34,349 nt of DNA from Candidatus Rokuibacteriota bacterium. Lineage in GTDB: Bacteria; Methylomirabilota; Methylomirabilia; Rokubacteriales; CSP1-6. The stretch spans positions 1 to 34,349 of the forward strand of contig QHSQ01000156.1 in NCBI GenBank assembly GCA_003221615.1. The letters are read 5' to 3'. The position numbers were made by a program, and so were the translations under genes. This document shows, in pieces, positions 14,668-22,977 of the stretch. The notes under the pieces were generated by a model, which was not told the origin of the DNA, made no database searches, and saw nothing but the letters and a program-made list of their open reading frames with translations. The first letter of the stretch is position 1. The number at the start of each line of letters is the position of its first letter.

Positions 14668-16679
14668 CCGTCGAGGCCGTGCGTGTCGGCGTCGACGTGG
14701 GCGGCACCTTCACCGATCTCGTCGCCTGCGACGCCGCGGGACGGACGAGCGCCCTCAAGGTGCCGACGACCCCCGCCAATCCGGCCGGAGGCCTCCTCAA
14801 CGGCCTGACCGCGATCGGCCGCGCGGCCGGCCGGTGCGCCTCGCTCGCCCACGGGACCACGCTCGTCACCAACGCGATCGTCGAGCACAAGGTCGGCGCG
14901 GTCGGCCTCGTCACCACGCGGGGCTTCCGCGACGTGCTCGAGATCGGCCGCATGAACCGTCCGCATCTCTACCGGATCGATCTGCCGGCCAAGCCCGAGC
15001 CCCTCGTGCCGCGCCGGCTTCGCGCCGAGGTGGGCGAGCGCGTCGGGCCCGACGGCTCGGTGCTGGCGCCGCTCGATCTCGGCGAAGTGCCCGCCATCAT
15101 CGAGCGGTTCCGGCGCCAGGGCGTCGAGAGCGTGGCGATCTGTCTCCTCCACGCGTATGCAAACCCGGCGCACGAGCAGGCGCTGCGGCGAGCGATCGCC
15201 GCGCATTTCCCCTACGTGTCGGTTTCGAGCGAGATCAACGCCGAGTTCCGGGAATACGAGCGCACGTGCACGACGGTGCTCAACGCGGCGGTGATGCCGC
15301 TGGCCGCGCGTTACGTCGACGACCTGGTGGCGCGCCTCGCGGCGAAGACCGGCGCGATTCCGATTCATCTCCTTCACTCGGCCGGCGGCATGATGTCGGT
15401 CGATGCCGCCCGGGCGCGCCCACTGACAATGGCCATGTCGGGCCCCGCCGCGGGCGTGGCGGCGGCCGCGCATCTGGCCCGCGCGCTCGAGCTGCCGCGC
15501 GCGCTCGCGTTCGACATGGGCGGCACGACCACGGACGTTTGCCTCATCGCCGACGGCGTGCCGGAGACGGCGCGCCAGAGGAAGCTCGGCGACTATCCGG
15601 TCCGGCTGCCCGCGGTGGCCGTCGAGTCGATCGGCGCCGGCGGCGGCTCGATCGCCTGGGTCGACGCGACCGGCGCCCTGAAGGTCGGGCCGCGCAGCGC
15701 CGGCGCCGTCCCCGGACCCGCGTGCTACGGGCTCGGCGGCACCGAGCCGACCGTGAGCGACGCCAACCTGATCCTCGGCTATCTGAACCCGGAGCGGATC
15801 TACGGCGGCTCGATCCGCCTCGAGCGCGCGCGGGCCGAGCGGGCGCTCGAGCCGATCCAGCGCCGCTTCGGCCTCTCGCTCCTCGACGCGGCCCACGCCG
15901 TCGTCGAGGTCGCCAACGCCAACATGCAGCGGGCGCTCCGGCTGGTCTCGGTGCAGCGCGGCTACGATCTGCGCGAGTTCACGCTGATCGCGTACGGCGG
16001 CGCCGGTCCCGTCCACGCCGGAGCCCTCGCGCGCGAGGCCGGGATCGCGCGGATCGTCGTGCCGGCGCACTCCGGCGCCTTCTCGGCGCTCGGCTGTCTG
16101 GTCTCACCGCTGCGCTACGACGCGGTGCAGACTCACCGGATGCGGCTGGAAGCGTGGGATGGAAAGGTCGTGGCCGATCGCCTGCGCGGGCTCGAGTCGC
16201 AGTGCCTGACGCCGTTGCTCGACGAGGGCCACCCGGCCGAGCGCGTGATCGTCAAGCGGAGCGCGGACCTTCGTTACGCCGGTCAGAACTACGAGCTCGA
16301 GGTGGACTACGACGGCGGCACCCCCGACGCGCTCCGGTCAGCGTTCGAGCGCCGCCACCAGCAGCTCTACGGCTATGCGACGGGCGAGAGCGTCGAATGC
16401 GTCAACCTGCGTGTGACCGCGCAGCTCGTCGGCGACGCCCTCGCGCTCGGCGCGAACGGCGCCGTCGGCCCCGCCCCAGCCGTCGGCGAGCTCCGCGCGT
16501 ACTTCCGCGGCAGCGGGACGCTCGCGATGCCGCGCTACGAGCGCGGCGCGTTGTCGCCGGATCACGCGGTCGCGGGCCCTGCGCTGGTCGAGGACGAATG
16601 GTCGACGACGCTCGTGTATCCGCGCCAGCGCTGTCGGGCCGATCGTCTGGGCAATCTGCTGATCGAGGTCGGGTCGTGA
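14664..16679 (+). CDS. hyuA: Hydantoinase/oxoprolinase family protein, HyuA-like subunit
   Basis: This 671-residue ATP-dependent enzyme subunit has the ASKHA fold. DVGGTFTD (11-18) is the N-terminal phosphate-binding motif; LAHGTTLVTNAIVEHK, MSGPAAGV and AFDMGGTTTDVCLI are family landmarks. It continues with VESIGAGGGSIAWVD, PGPACYGLGGTEPTVSDANL and IAYGGAGPVHA, through the C-terminal beta domain. HyuA/HyuB pairs include N-methylhydantoinase, 5-oxoprolinase and acetone/acetophenone carboxylases, all of which use ATP to activate an amide or carbonyl. Sequence alone does not pick the reaction. ATG 14664 overlaps the ComE-like stop (ATGA), and its own stop overlaps the HyuB start. The length is usual for the family. 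Confidence 0.95.
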   Translation: MTVEAVRVGVDVGGTFTDLVACDAAGRTSALKVPTTPANPAGGLLNGLTAIGRAAGRCASLAHGTTLVTNAIVEHKVGAVGLVTTRGFRDVLEIGRMNRPHLYRIDLPAKPEPLVPRRLRAEVGERVGPDGSVLAPLDLGEVPAIIERFRRQGVESVAICLLHAYANPAHEQALRRAIAAHFPYVSVSSEINAEFREYERTCTTVLNAAVMPLAARYVDDLVARLAAKTGAIPIHLLHSAGGMMSVDAARARPLTMAMSGPAAGVAAAAHLARALELPRALAFDMGGTTTDVCLIADGVPETARQRKLGDYPVRLPAVAVESIGAGGGSIAWVDATGALKVGPRSAGAVPGPACYGLGGTEPTVSDANLILGYLNPERIYGGSIRLERARAERALEPIQRRFGLSLLDAAHAVVEVANANMQRALRLVSVQRGYDLREFTLIAYGGAGPVHAGALAREAGIARIVVPAHSGAFSALGCLVSPLRYDAVQTHRMRLEAWDGKVVADRLRGLESQCLTPLLDEGHPAERVIVKRSADLRYAGQNYELEVDYDGGTPDALRSAFERRHQQLYGYATGESVECVNLRVTAQLVGDALALGANGAVGPAPAVGELRAYFRGSGTLAMPRYERGALSPDHAVAGPALVEDEWSTTLVYPRQRCRADRLGNLLIEVGS

Positions 16680-18301
16680 CCTTGCATCCCGCGACGCTCG
16701 AGGTCGTCCGCAATGCGCTCTACGCGATCGCCGAGGAGATGAGCGTGATCGTCATGCGCTCGGCGCGCTCGCCGCTCCTCAAGGAGGCGGGCGATCTCTC
16801 CTCGGCGCTCACCGACGCCGACGGGCGGCTCATCGCCCAGGGCCGCGACATCCCGATCCACCTGGGCGTGATGGGCTTCACGGTGAAGGAGTTCCTCAAG
16901 CGCGTGCCGAAGGAGCGCCTGCGTGATGGCGACGTGTGGTTCCTCAACCTTCCCGAAGTCGGCGGCAACCACCTGCCCGACGTCAAGGCCCTGCGCCCGG
17001 TCTTCGTCGGCGGCCGGCTGGTCGCCTTCGCGATCAACCTGGCCCACTGGGCCGACATCGGCGGCGCCGTGCCGGGCAGTTACGTGCCGTGGGCGACCGA
17101 GTCATACCAGGAAGGGCTCCGGATCGCGCCGCTTCGCCTCTTCTCGGCCGAGGGCCCCGAGCGCCACGCGATCGATTTCGTGCTCGCCAACTTGCGCGGA
17201 AGCCAGGAGCGCGAGGGAGACATCTTTGCCCAGTTCGCCGCCAACGACGTCGCCGCGAGGCGGCTCGAGGAGCTCTACGCGCATCATGGCGCCGAGACGA
17301 TCGACGCCTGCTTCGAGCGACTGCACGACGAGTCGGAGACGCAGATGCGCGCGGCGATCCGCGCGCTTCCCGACGGCGTCTGGGAGGGCGAGGACTGGGT
17401 CGACGACGACGGCGTCGACGACAAGCCGATCCGCATCCGCGTGCGAGTCGAGATCGTGGGGGACGAAGCTCGCTTCGACTTCACCGGCACCTCGCCCCAG
17501 GTGCGCGGGCCGGTGAACACGACGTACTACATCGCCTGCTCGGCGGTCTATTACGCGATGAAGGCGCTGGTGGCGCCGGACGTCCCGCCGAACGACGGCT
17601 GCTACCGGCCGCTGCACGTCCTGGTGCCGCCGCGCAGCGTGCTGAGCGCTGATCCCGATCGCCCCGTCGTGGGCGGCAATCACGAGACCTGTCAGCGCAT
17701 CGTCGACGCCATCGTGAAGGCGCTGGCACCTGCCCTGCCCGATCGCGTCTCCGCGGGAGGGCCGACGACGTCCGGCGTCTTGATCTTCGGCTCGCGTCAG
17801 CCCGACGGTCGCTGGTCGATCCTCTACGAGGTGCACGGCGGCGGGGAGGGCGCAACCTCGGCGAAAGACGGCGCCTCGGCGGTGCGGGTGCACATGTCGA
17901 ACGTCATGAACACGCCGATCGAGGTCATCGAGGGCGAGTACCCGATCATGATCGAGGAGCAGGCGCTACGCCTCGGCTCCGGCGGCGATGGCGCCCATCG
18001 CGGCGGCCTCGGATTCCGTCGCGCCTATCGCGTCCTGGCTCCGGAGGTCACGCTCACGAGCATGCTCGACCGCCGCGTCGTGCCGCCGTACGGCCTCGCC
18101 GGCGGCCTGGATGCGGCGCCCTTCCGGATCACCTTGAATCCAGGGCCGCGCGAGCGCGTGATCCGCGGCAAGGAGACGGTGCGCCTGGCCGCCAACGACC
18201 TCGTCGTGATCGAGACGTGTGGCGGCGGCGGCTACGGTCCTCCGGCCGAGCGGTCGGCCGAGCTCCGGGCGCGTGACCGCGAGGAGGGAGACGCTTCATG
18301 A
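16676..18301 (+). CDS. hyuB: Hydantoinase B/oxoprolinase family protein, HyuB-like subunit
   Basis: This is the 541-residue catalytic partner of HyuA. Family landmarks are MRSARSPLLKEAGDLSSALT near the N-terminus, GGNHLPDVK (about 100), INLAHWADIGGAVPGSY, FDFTGTSPQVRGPVNTTYY, and VVGGNHETCQRIVDAI. Near the C-terminus is PIEVIEGEYPIMIEEQALR followed by GSGGDGAHRGGLGFRRAYRV and a closing CGGGGYGPP. The HxxD/HxD-type residues in the GNHLPD and AHWADIGG segments are the likely metal site of the family. GTG 16676 overlaps hyuA's stop (GTGA), and the TGA at 18299-18301 overlaps the ATG of the following SDR. A strict hyuA-hyuB pair with 4-base overlaps argues for one complex. Confidence 0.95.
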   Translation: MTLHPATLEVVRNALYAIAEEMSVIVMRSARSPLLKEAGDLSSALTDADGRLIAQGRDIPIHLGVMGFTVKEFLKRVPKERLRDGDVWFLNLPEVGGNHLPDVKALRPVFVGGRLVAFAINLAHWADIGGAVPGSYVPWATESYQEGLRIAPLRLFSAEGPERHAIDFVLANLRGSQEREGDIFAQFAANDVAARRLEELYAHHGAETIDACFERLHDESETQMRAAIRALPDGVWEGEDWVDDDGVDDKPIRIRVRVEIVGDEARFDFTGTSPQVRGPVNTTYYIACSAVYYAMKALVAPDVPPNDGCYRPLHVLVPPRSVLSADPDRPVVGGNHETCQRIVDAIVKALAPALPDRVSAGGPTTSGVLIFGSRQPDGRWSILYEVHGGGEGATSAKDGASAVRVHMSNVMNTPIEVIEGEYPIMIEEQALRLGSGGDGAHRGGLGFRRAYRVLAPEVTLTSMLDRRVVPPYGLAGGLDAAPFRITLNPGPRERVIRGKETVRLAANDLVVIETCGGGGYGPPAERSAELRARDREEGDAS

Positions 18302-19077
18302 AGCTCGCCGATCGGATCGCCGTCGTCACCGGGGCCGCGAAGGGCATGGGCCGCGATATCTGCCTCACGCTCGCCCGGGAGGGCGCAAATCTGACAATCG
18401 CCGCCCGCGAGGTTGGTCCGCTCGAGGCGCTCGGAGTGGAAATCAGCGCGATCGGCCGCAGGGCGATCGCCGTCCCCACTGACGTGACGGACGAGCCGGC
18501 CGTCGAGCGGCTGGTCGCGCGCGCCCGCGAGACGTTCGGCCGCATCGACATCCTCGTCAACGCCGCCGGCGTCACCGGCCCGATCGAGACCCCGGTGTGG
18601 GAGATCAAGGCCGACGACTTCGACCACGTGATCGCGGTGAACCTGCGCGGCACGTTCCTGCCGACCAAGCACGTGCTGCCGGCGATGATCAAGCAGCGCT
18701 ACGGCAAGATCGTGAACATCAGCGGCACCTCGGGGCTTCGCGGCTACAAGTACCGCGCGGCATATTCGTCGTCGAAGTGGGCTCTTCGCGGCTTCACCCG
18801 CACCGTCGCGCTGGAGGCCGGCCCGCACAACATCAACGTCAACGCGCTGCACCCGGGCATCGTGGGCGGCGACCGCATGGACAAGCTCTGTCGCGAGAAG
18901 GCCAAGAAGCGCGGCTGGACGCCCGAGCAGGTGTACGAGGAGTACGTCGACGAGATGGCCCTCAAGCGCGTCACCATCGCGCAGGACATCGCCAACGCCG
19001 TGCTCTTCCTCGTCTCCGACGACTCGTCGAACATGACAGGGCAGTCGGTCACGGTCGACGGCGGCTGGGACGTCTAG
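18298..19077 (+). CDS. Short-chain dehydrogenase/reductase
   Basis: This classical SDR of 259 residues has TGAAKGMG (11-18) for NAD(P), NAAG (88-91), Ser142 with Ser145 nearby, and Tyr156-x3-Lys160 (AAYSSSKWAL). The C-terminus is complete, ending SVTVDGGWDV, in contrast to the truncated SDR at 2.8 kb. Between about 195 and 225 there is the mobile lid (CREKAKKRGWTPEQVYEEYV) of mycofactocin/3-ketoacyl-like SDRs. It overlaps the stop of hyuB by four bases (ATGA) and a GAGGAGGGAG precedes the ATG. It is likely to oxidise or reduce a hydroxy/keto intermediate made by the operon's other enzymes. Confidence 0.93.
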   Translation: MKLADRIAVVTGAAKGMGRDICLTLAREGANLTIAAREVGPLEALGVEISAIGRRAIAVPTDVTDEPAVERLVARARETFGRIDILVNAAGVTGPIETPVWEIKADDFDHVIAVNLRGTFLPTKHVLPAMIKQRYGKIVNISGTSGLRGYKYRAAYSSSKWALRGFTRTVALEAGPHNINVNALHPGIVGGDRMDKLCREKAKKRGWTPEQVYEEYVDEMALKRVTIAQDIANAVLFLVSDDSSNMTGQSVTVDGGWDV

Positions 19078-19088
19078 GTGCTCGGAGC

Positions 19089-19742
19089 ATGATGATGTTC
19101 ACGATCCCGGGGCTCCTCCTCGTCGTCGCCTGCCTCACCGCCACGACCGCGCACGCTCAGTTCGGGGTTCCGTGGCGTCACGCTCCGACGCTTGTCGCCA
19201 TCAGCAGTGCCGACGACGATCCGCGCCTGAGTCTCGTCGACGAAGCCGTGTCCTTCTGGAACAAGACGCTCGAAGAGATCGGCTCGGGGTTTAGACTCCC
19301 GCCAGCGGAACGCCTGGTGAAACCGGTGCCGGAGGACGCATTGCAGGCGCTCAGCCGTTCCATCGTTGGCGGTTCTCGGCCCGTGGACATCCCCCCGGCT
19401 CTCAGGAACCCGCTCAGAGACCTCACGATCATGCTGGGTGACTCGGAGTTCGTTTCGTTCGCCGGTCCGTTCGATTCGACCGCCAAGCGAGTCGTCGGCA
19501 TCCGCGGGCTGAACCTTTCACCGATGAACCTGCCCAACGTCGCGCGCAACGTGATCGCGCACGAGCTCGGCCACGCCATCGGCCTGGGCCACAACGACGA
19601 TCCAACCAAGCTCATGTGCGGCCGCCCGTCGTCGTGTCGACCCAACCTCTTTCGGTCCGACGCGCCGCGGCTGTTTCCGCTGACCGATGACGAGAAGAGC
19701 CGGCTCCTCCTGATGTACCCGGCCGAGTGGAAGCCGCGCTAG
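19089..19742 (+). CDS. Secreted matrixin-like zinc metalloprotease
   Basis: The 217-residue product begins with a signal peptide (MMMFTIPGLLLVVACLTATT, cleavage probably after AHA). The catalytic motif is HELGHAIGLGH, i.e. HExxHxxGxxH of the metzincins, followed by NDDPTKLMCG whose Met forms the Met-turn and by two Cys (CG...C) that could form a disulfide. The ending LTDDEKSRLLLMYP is like the LxxxDxxxIxxLY tail of M10A domains. There are three ATG codons in a row at 19089; GGAG lies 1-7 bases upstream, so the second or third ATG may be used. It has no propeptide. It lies 11 bases after the SDR and 27 bases before the molybdenum hydroxylase and is functionally out of place there. Confidence 0.85.
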   Translation: MMMFTIPGLLLVVACLTATTAHAQFGVPWRHAPTLVAISSADDDPRLSLVDEAVSFWNKTLEEIGSGFRLPPAERLVKPVPEDALQALSRSIVGGSRPVDIPPALRNPLRDLTIMLGDSEFVSFAGPFDSTAKRVVGIRGLNLSPMNLPNVARNVIAHELGHAIGLGHNDDPTKLMCGRPSSCRPNLFRSDAPRLFPLTDDEKSRLLLMYPAEWKPR

Positions 19743-19769
19743 GCGACCTCGCCCCGCGGCGGACAAGAC

Positions 19770-22058
19770 ATGGCCTATCGAGTGATCGGCACCAGCCCGG
19801 CGCGGGCGGACGCGTGGGAGAAGGTTCGCGGCCGACCGATCTACGCCGGCGATCTGGCGCTGTCCGGCATGCTCCACGGCCGGATCGTGCGGAGCCCGTA
19901 CCCGTCGGCGCGCATCGTGCGTCTCGACGCGCGCGCCGCCGCCGCGCTTCCCGGCGTGGTCGCGGTGCTCACCGCGCGCGACGTGCCGCGCAACGAGCTC
20001 AGGATGGAGCTGCCGGGCCGCATGGCCGAGGCGACCGCCGGCGCAGTTCTGGCCACTCAGCCCGTGCTGGCCGACGCTCGCGTGCGCTTTCAGGGCGAGC
20101 CGGTGGCGGCCATCGCGGCGGAGACGCCAGAGGCCGCGGCGGCGGCCGCCGATCTCGTCGCGGTCGAATACGAGGAGCTACCCGGCGTGTACGACCCGCT
20201 GGCCGCGCTCGCGCCGGACGCGCCGCGGGTCCACGACACGGGCAACTTGCTCCGTAGCTGGTACCTGGGCAGTGGCGATGTCAACCAGGGCTTCGCGCGC
20301 GCGGATGTCGTCGTCGAGCACACCTATCGCACGCCGTTCGTCGATCACGTCTATATGGAGACCGAGACCGGGATCGGCTGGATCGACGCCGAGGGCGTGC
20401 TGGTGCTCCGCGTGAGCACCCAGGTGCTCGAGCATTACCGCGACGTCGCCGAGATCCTCCGGCTCCCGCACAGTCGGGTGCGGCTGGAGGGCGCGTACGT
20501 CGGCGGCGGCTTTGGGGGCAAGGAAGACGTGACCGTCGAATGTCTGCTCGGGCTCCTGGTCTGGAAGACGCGACGGCCCGTTCAGCTCGTCTTCTCGCGG
20601 GAAGAATCCTTCATCGGTCACGGCAAGCGGCATCCGTACGTCATGCGCTATCGCAGCGGCGCCACGCGCGAGGGCACGCTCACCGCGCTCGAGGCCGAGC
20701 TGATCTCCGACTCGGGCGCTTATGCCGCGCTCTCGCCGTGGGTCCTGCTCTACAGCCTGGTGACCGCGACGGGGCCCTATCGAATCCCGCACGTGAAGGT
20801 CGACGCAACGACCGTGTACACCAACAACCCGGTCGCCAGCGCCTACCGATGCTTCGGCTCGATCCAGACCTGCCTGGCTTACGAAGGCCAGATGGACGCG
20901 CTCGCCGCTGCGCTCTCCATGGATCCGCTGGCGCTGCGCGAGAAGAACTTTCTGCGCAAGGGCGACGCGCTCGCCACGGGTCAGGTTCTGGAGACGGACC
21001 CGATGCTGGTGGAGACGATGCGCCGGGCGTGGGCCGGACTCGGCGAGCGCCGGCCATCCCGTGCTCCGACGCGCGTCGGGCGAGCCGTCGCCGCCTCGTT
21101 CACGCCCTACGGCCGCATGTGCTGGACGCGTGATTCGGCGAGTGCCTGGGTCGGCATGGAGCTCGACGGCACCGCGGTCGTCCGCTGCGCCGCGCCGGAC
21201 GTCGGCGGCGGCCAGACCTCGTCGCTGTGCGCGATCACCGCCGAGATCCTCGGGCTCGAGCTCGAGCAGGTGGCCGCAGTCGGGCGCGACAGCCACTTCA
21301 CCCCGCGAGCCGGCACGACCACGGCCACGCGCCAGCTCCTGATGTCCGGTAACGCCGTGCTCAACGCCGCCCGCGAGCTGCGTCGCCATCTGGTCGGCGC
21401 CGCGGCGGCCCTGCTGGAGGCCGCGCCGGGCGACATCGTGCTGGCCGGCGGACGCGCCTTCGTCCGCGGCGCTCCGGATCGCGCGCTCACCTTGGCCGCC
21501 GTCGTCAGGGCCGCGATCGGCGAGGGCCGGCCCGTCCAGGTACTCGAGAAGTACGATGCGCCCTCGGCGCCGACGATCGACCCCACGACCGGGCAAGGCA
21601 AAGCGTTCAACGACTACACGTTCGGCACGCACGCGCTCGAGGTCGAGATCGACGAGGAGACCGGGCGCACGAGCGTGAGCCGGCTGGTCGCCTGTTTCGA
21701 CGCCGGCCGCGTCATTCATCGCGCCAGCGCGGAGGGCCAGCTCGAGGGCGGCGCCGTGCAGGGCCTCGGATACGCCCTGATGGAAGAGATCGCGCTCGAC
21801 AACGGCGTGAGCAAGAACCCCCATCTGGCGGACTACAAGATCCCGACCTCACTCGACGCGCCGGGGATCACGGGAGTCCTGCTGGAATCCGGCGGCGGGC
21901 TCGGCCCGTTCGGCGCCAAGGGCCTGGGCGAGCCGGCCATGACCCCGAGCATCGCCGCCGTCGCCAACGCGGTCTCGAATGCCCTGGGCGCGCGCGTGAC
22001 GGACCTGCCGATCACCGCCGAGCGCGTGCTCGCCAGGCTGCGCGCGACGACGGCGTAA
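19770..22058 (+). CDS. Xanthine dehydrogenase-family molybdopterin-binding large subunit (CoxL-like)
   Basis: This 762-residue protein is the catalytic Mo-hydroxylase subunit. It has the Ald_Xan_dh_C a/b hammerhead domain (about 1-125) and two Mo-cofactor domains. Visible cofactor residues: GGGFGGKED (245-253), AYRCFG (358-363), DVGGGQTS (about 475-482, usual GQG replaced by GQT) and the catalytic Glu721 in GAKGLGEPAMTPS. The active-site loop AYRCFG has the Cys seen in form I CO dehydrogenases (AYxCSFR) but not the SFR, so I do not call it CO dehydrogenase; oxidation of an aldehyde, purine or N-heterocycle is more likely. Domain length is normal. It is followed after three bases by CoxG, then CoxS and CoxM. 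Confidence 0.92.
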   Translation: MAYRVIGTSPARADAWEKVRGRPIYAGDLALSGMLHGRIVRSPYPSARIVRLDARAAAALPGVVAVLTARDVPRNELRMELPGRMAEATAGAVLATQPVLADARVRFQGEPVAAIAAETPEAAAAAADLVAVEYEELPGVYDPLAALAPDAPRVHDTGNLLRSWYLGSGDVNQGFARADVVVEHTYRTPFVDHVYMETETGIGWIDAEGVLVLRVSTQVLEHYRDVAEILRLPHSRVRLEGAYVGGGFGGKEDVTVECLLGLLVWKTRRPVQLVFSREESFIGHGKRHPYVMRYRSGATREGTLTALEAELISDSGAYAALSPWVLLYSLVTATGPYRIPHVKVDATTVYTNNPVASAYRCFGSIQTCLAYEGQMDALAAALSMDPLALREKNFLRKGDALATGQVLETDPMLVETMRRAWAGLGERRPSRAPTRVGRAVAASFTPYGRMCWTRDSASAWVGMELDGTAVVRCAAPDVGGGQTSSLCAITAEILGLELEQVAAVGRDSHFTPRAGTTTATRQLLMSGNAVLNAARELRRHLVGAAAALLEAAPGDIVLAGGRAFVRGAPDRALTLAAVVRAAIGEGRPVQVLEKYDAPSAPTIDPTTGQGKAFNDYTFGTHALEVEIDEETGRTSVSRLVACFDAGRVIHRASAEGQLEGGAVQGLGYALMEEIALDNGVSKNPHLADYKIPTSLDAPGITGVLLESGGGLGPFGAKGLGEPAMTPSIAAVANAVSNALGARVTDLPITAERVLARLRATTA

Positions 22059-22061
22059 CCC

Positions 22062-22517
22062 GTGCCGGTCTTCGAGGAAGAGTTCACGGTCAGCGCCGCG
22101 CCCGATACGGTCTGGGATTTTCTGCTCGATCCCACCCGCGTGGCGCCCTGTCTGCCCGGCTGCGAGAGCGTCGAGCTGGAGGACGCCACCACCTACAAGG
22201 TGCGCCTCACCGTCAAGGTCGGATTCCTCTCGACCACGCAGAGTCTCAAGGTCGAGCTCGTCGAGTTGGACCGCCCCCGCCATCTCGTCTCGGTCGCGCG
22301 GGGCGACGACCGGAAGCTCGCGAGCCAGGTGGAAGTCCGCAACACGCTCGACCTCGCTCCCGCCGGCCCCGGCGCCACGGCCGTTCGCTACCGGAGCGAG
22401 GTGCGCGTGCTCGGACGGCTCGGCTCGGTGGGCGACGCGGTGATGAAGGTCAAGGCCAAGCAGCTCGCGGGCGACTTCGCCGCCAACGTCCGCGCGGCGA
22501 TCGAGCGGCCCGCGTGA
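22062..22517 (+). CDS. coxG: CoxG-like SRPBCC protein
   Basis: The 151-residue protein is of the CoxG/SRPBCC fold: FEEEFTVSAAPDTVWDFLLD at the N-terminus, then DPTRVAPCLPGCESVELE, which is diagnostic of CoxG, and a C-terminal helix VKAKQLAGDFAANVRAAI. CoxG proteins are thought to help recruit or mature the Mo-hydroxylase at the membrane, and recent work on CO dehydrogenases links them to quinone delivery. The long C-terminal membrane-anchoring extension of some CoxG is absent. GTG 22062 lies three bases after the large subunit stop. The stop overlaps the GTG of coxS (GTGA). Gene order L-G-S-M supports one complex. Confidence 0.92.
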   Translation: MPVFEEEFTVSAAPDTVWDFLLDPTRVAPCLPGCESVELEDATTYKVRLTVKVGFLSTTQSLKVELVELDRPRHLVSVARGDDRKLASQVEVRNTLDLAPAGPGATAVRYRSEVRVLGRLGSVGDAVMKVKAKQLAGDFAANVRAAIERPA

Positions 22518-22975
22518 ATCTCGCGTTCACGCTCAACGGCCGGCCCTGCGCCACGCAGGCGCCCGACCACTGGACCGTGCTCGACCTCCTGCGTGACGGG
22601 CTCAGCCTGATGGGCACCAAGTACGGATGCGGCGAAGGCGTCTGCGGCACGTGCACCGTGCTCGCCGACGGCCGGCCGATTCGCGCCTGCCTGGTGCTGG
22701 CCGCCCACGTGCGCGGCCGCGCGCTCGTCACCGTGGAAGGGCTGGAATCCGACGAGCGGCTCGATCCGCTGCAGACCGCGTTCGCCGAGCGCGGCGCCGC
22801 GCAGTGCGGCTTCTGCACGCCGGGCATCATGCTGGCCGCGAAGGCGCTCCTGCTCGAGAACCCGGCGCCGACCGAGCATGAAGTGCGCGAGGCGTTGTCG
22901 GGCAATCTCTGCCGCTGCACCGGCTACACCAAGATCGTCGAGGCCGTGCTGGCCGCGGCGCCGGGCACGAGGTAA
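22514..22975 (+). CDS. coxS: [2Fe-2S] small subunit of the molybdenum hydroxylase (CoxS-like)
   Basis: This 153-residue electron-transfer subunit has two iron-sulfur clusters. The N-terminal plant-ferredoxin cluster has the pattern CGEGVCGTCTVL plus RACL. The C-terminal all-helical domain has CGFCTPGIM and CRCTGYTKI. The spacing is complete and conventional. It carries electrons from the Mo centre in the large subunit to FAD in CoxM. GTG 22514 overlaps the coxG stop by four bases, and coxM starts two bases after its TAA. Confidence 0.96.
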   Translation: MNLAFTLNGRPCATQAPDHWTVLDLLRDGLSLMGTKYGCGEGVCGTCTVLADGRPIRACLVLAAHVRGRALVTVEGLESDERLDPLQTAFAERGAAQCGFCTPGIMLAAKALLLENPAPTEHEVREALSGNLCRCTGYTKIVEAVLAAAPGTR

Positions 22976-22977
22976 AC

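Noticed and set aside
14432..16675. Very long + strand open frame running through hyuA in a second frame and continuing into hyuB
   Set aside because: Only the part from GTG 16676 has family similarity and plausible composition. The rest is an Arg/Pro/Ala-rich shadow of hyuA typical of GC-rich DNA.
20178..21824. 548-codon open frame antisense to the Mo-hydroxylase large subunit
   Set aside because: Composition (Arg, Ala, Gly, Asp, His) is that of an antisense shadow; no motif, and the sense gene has full domain conservation.
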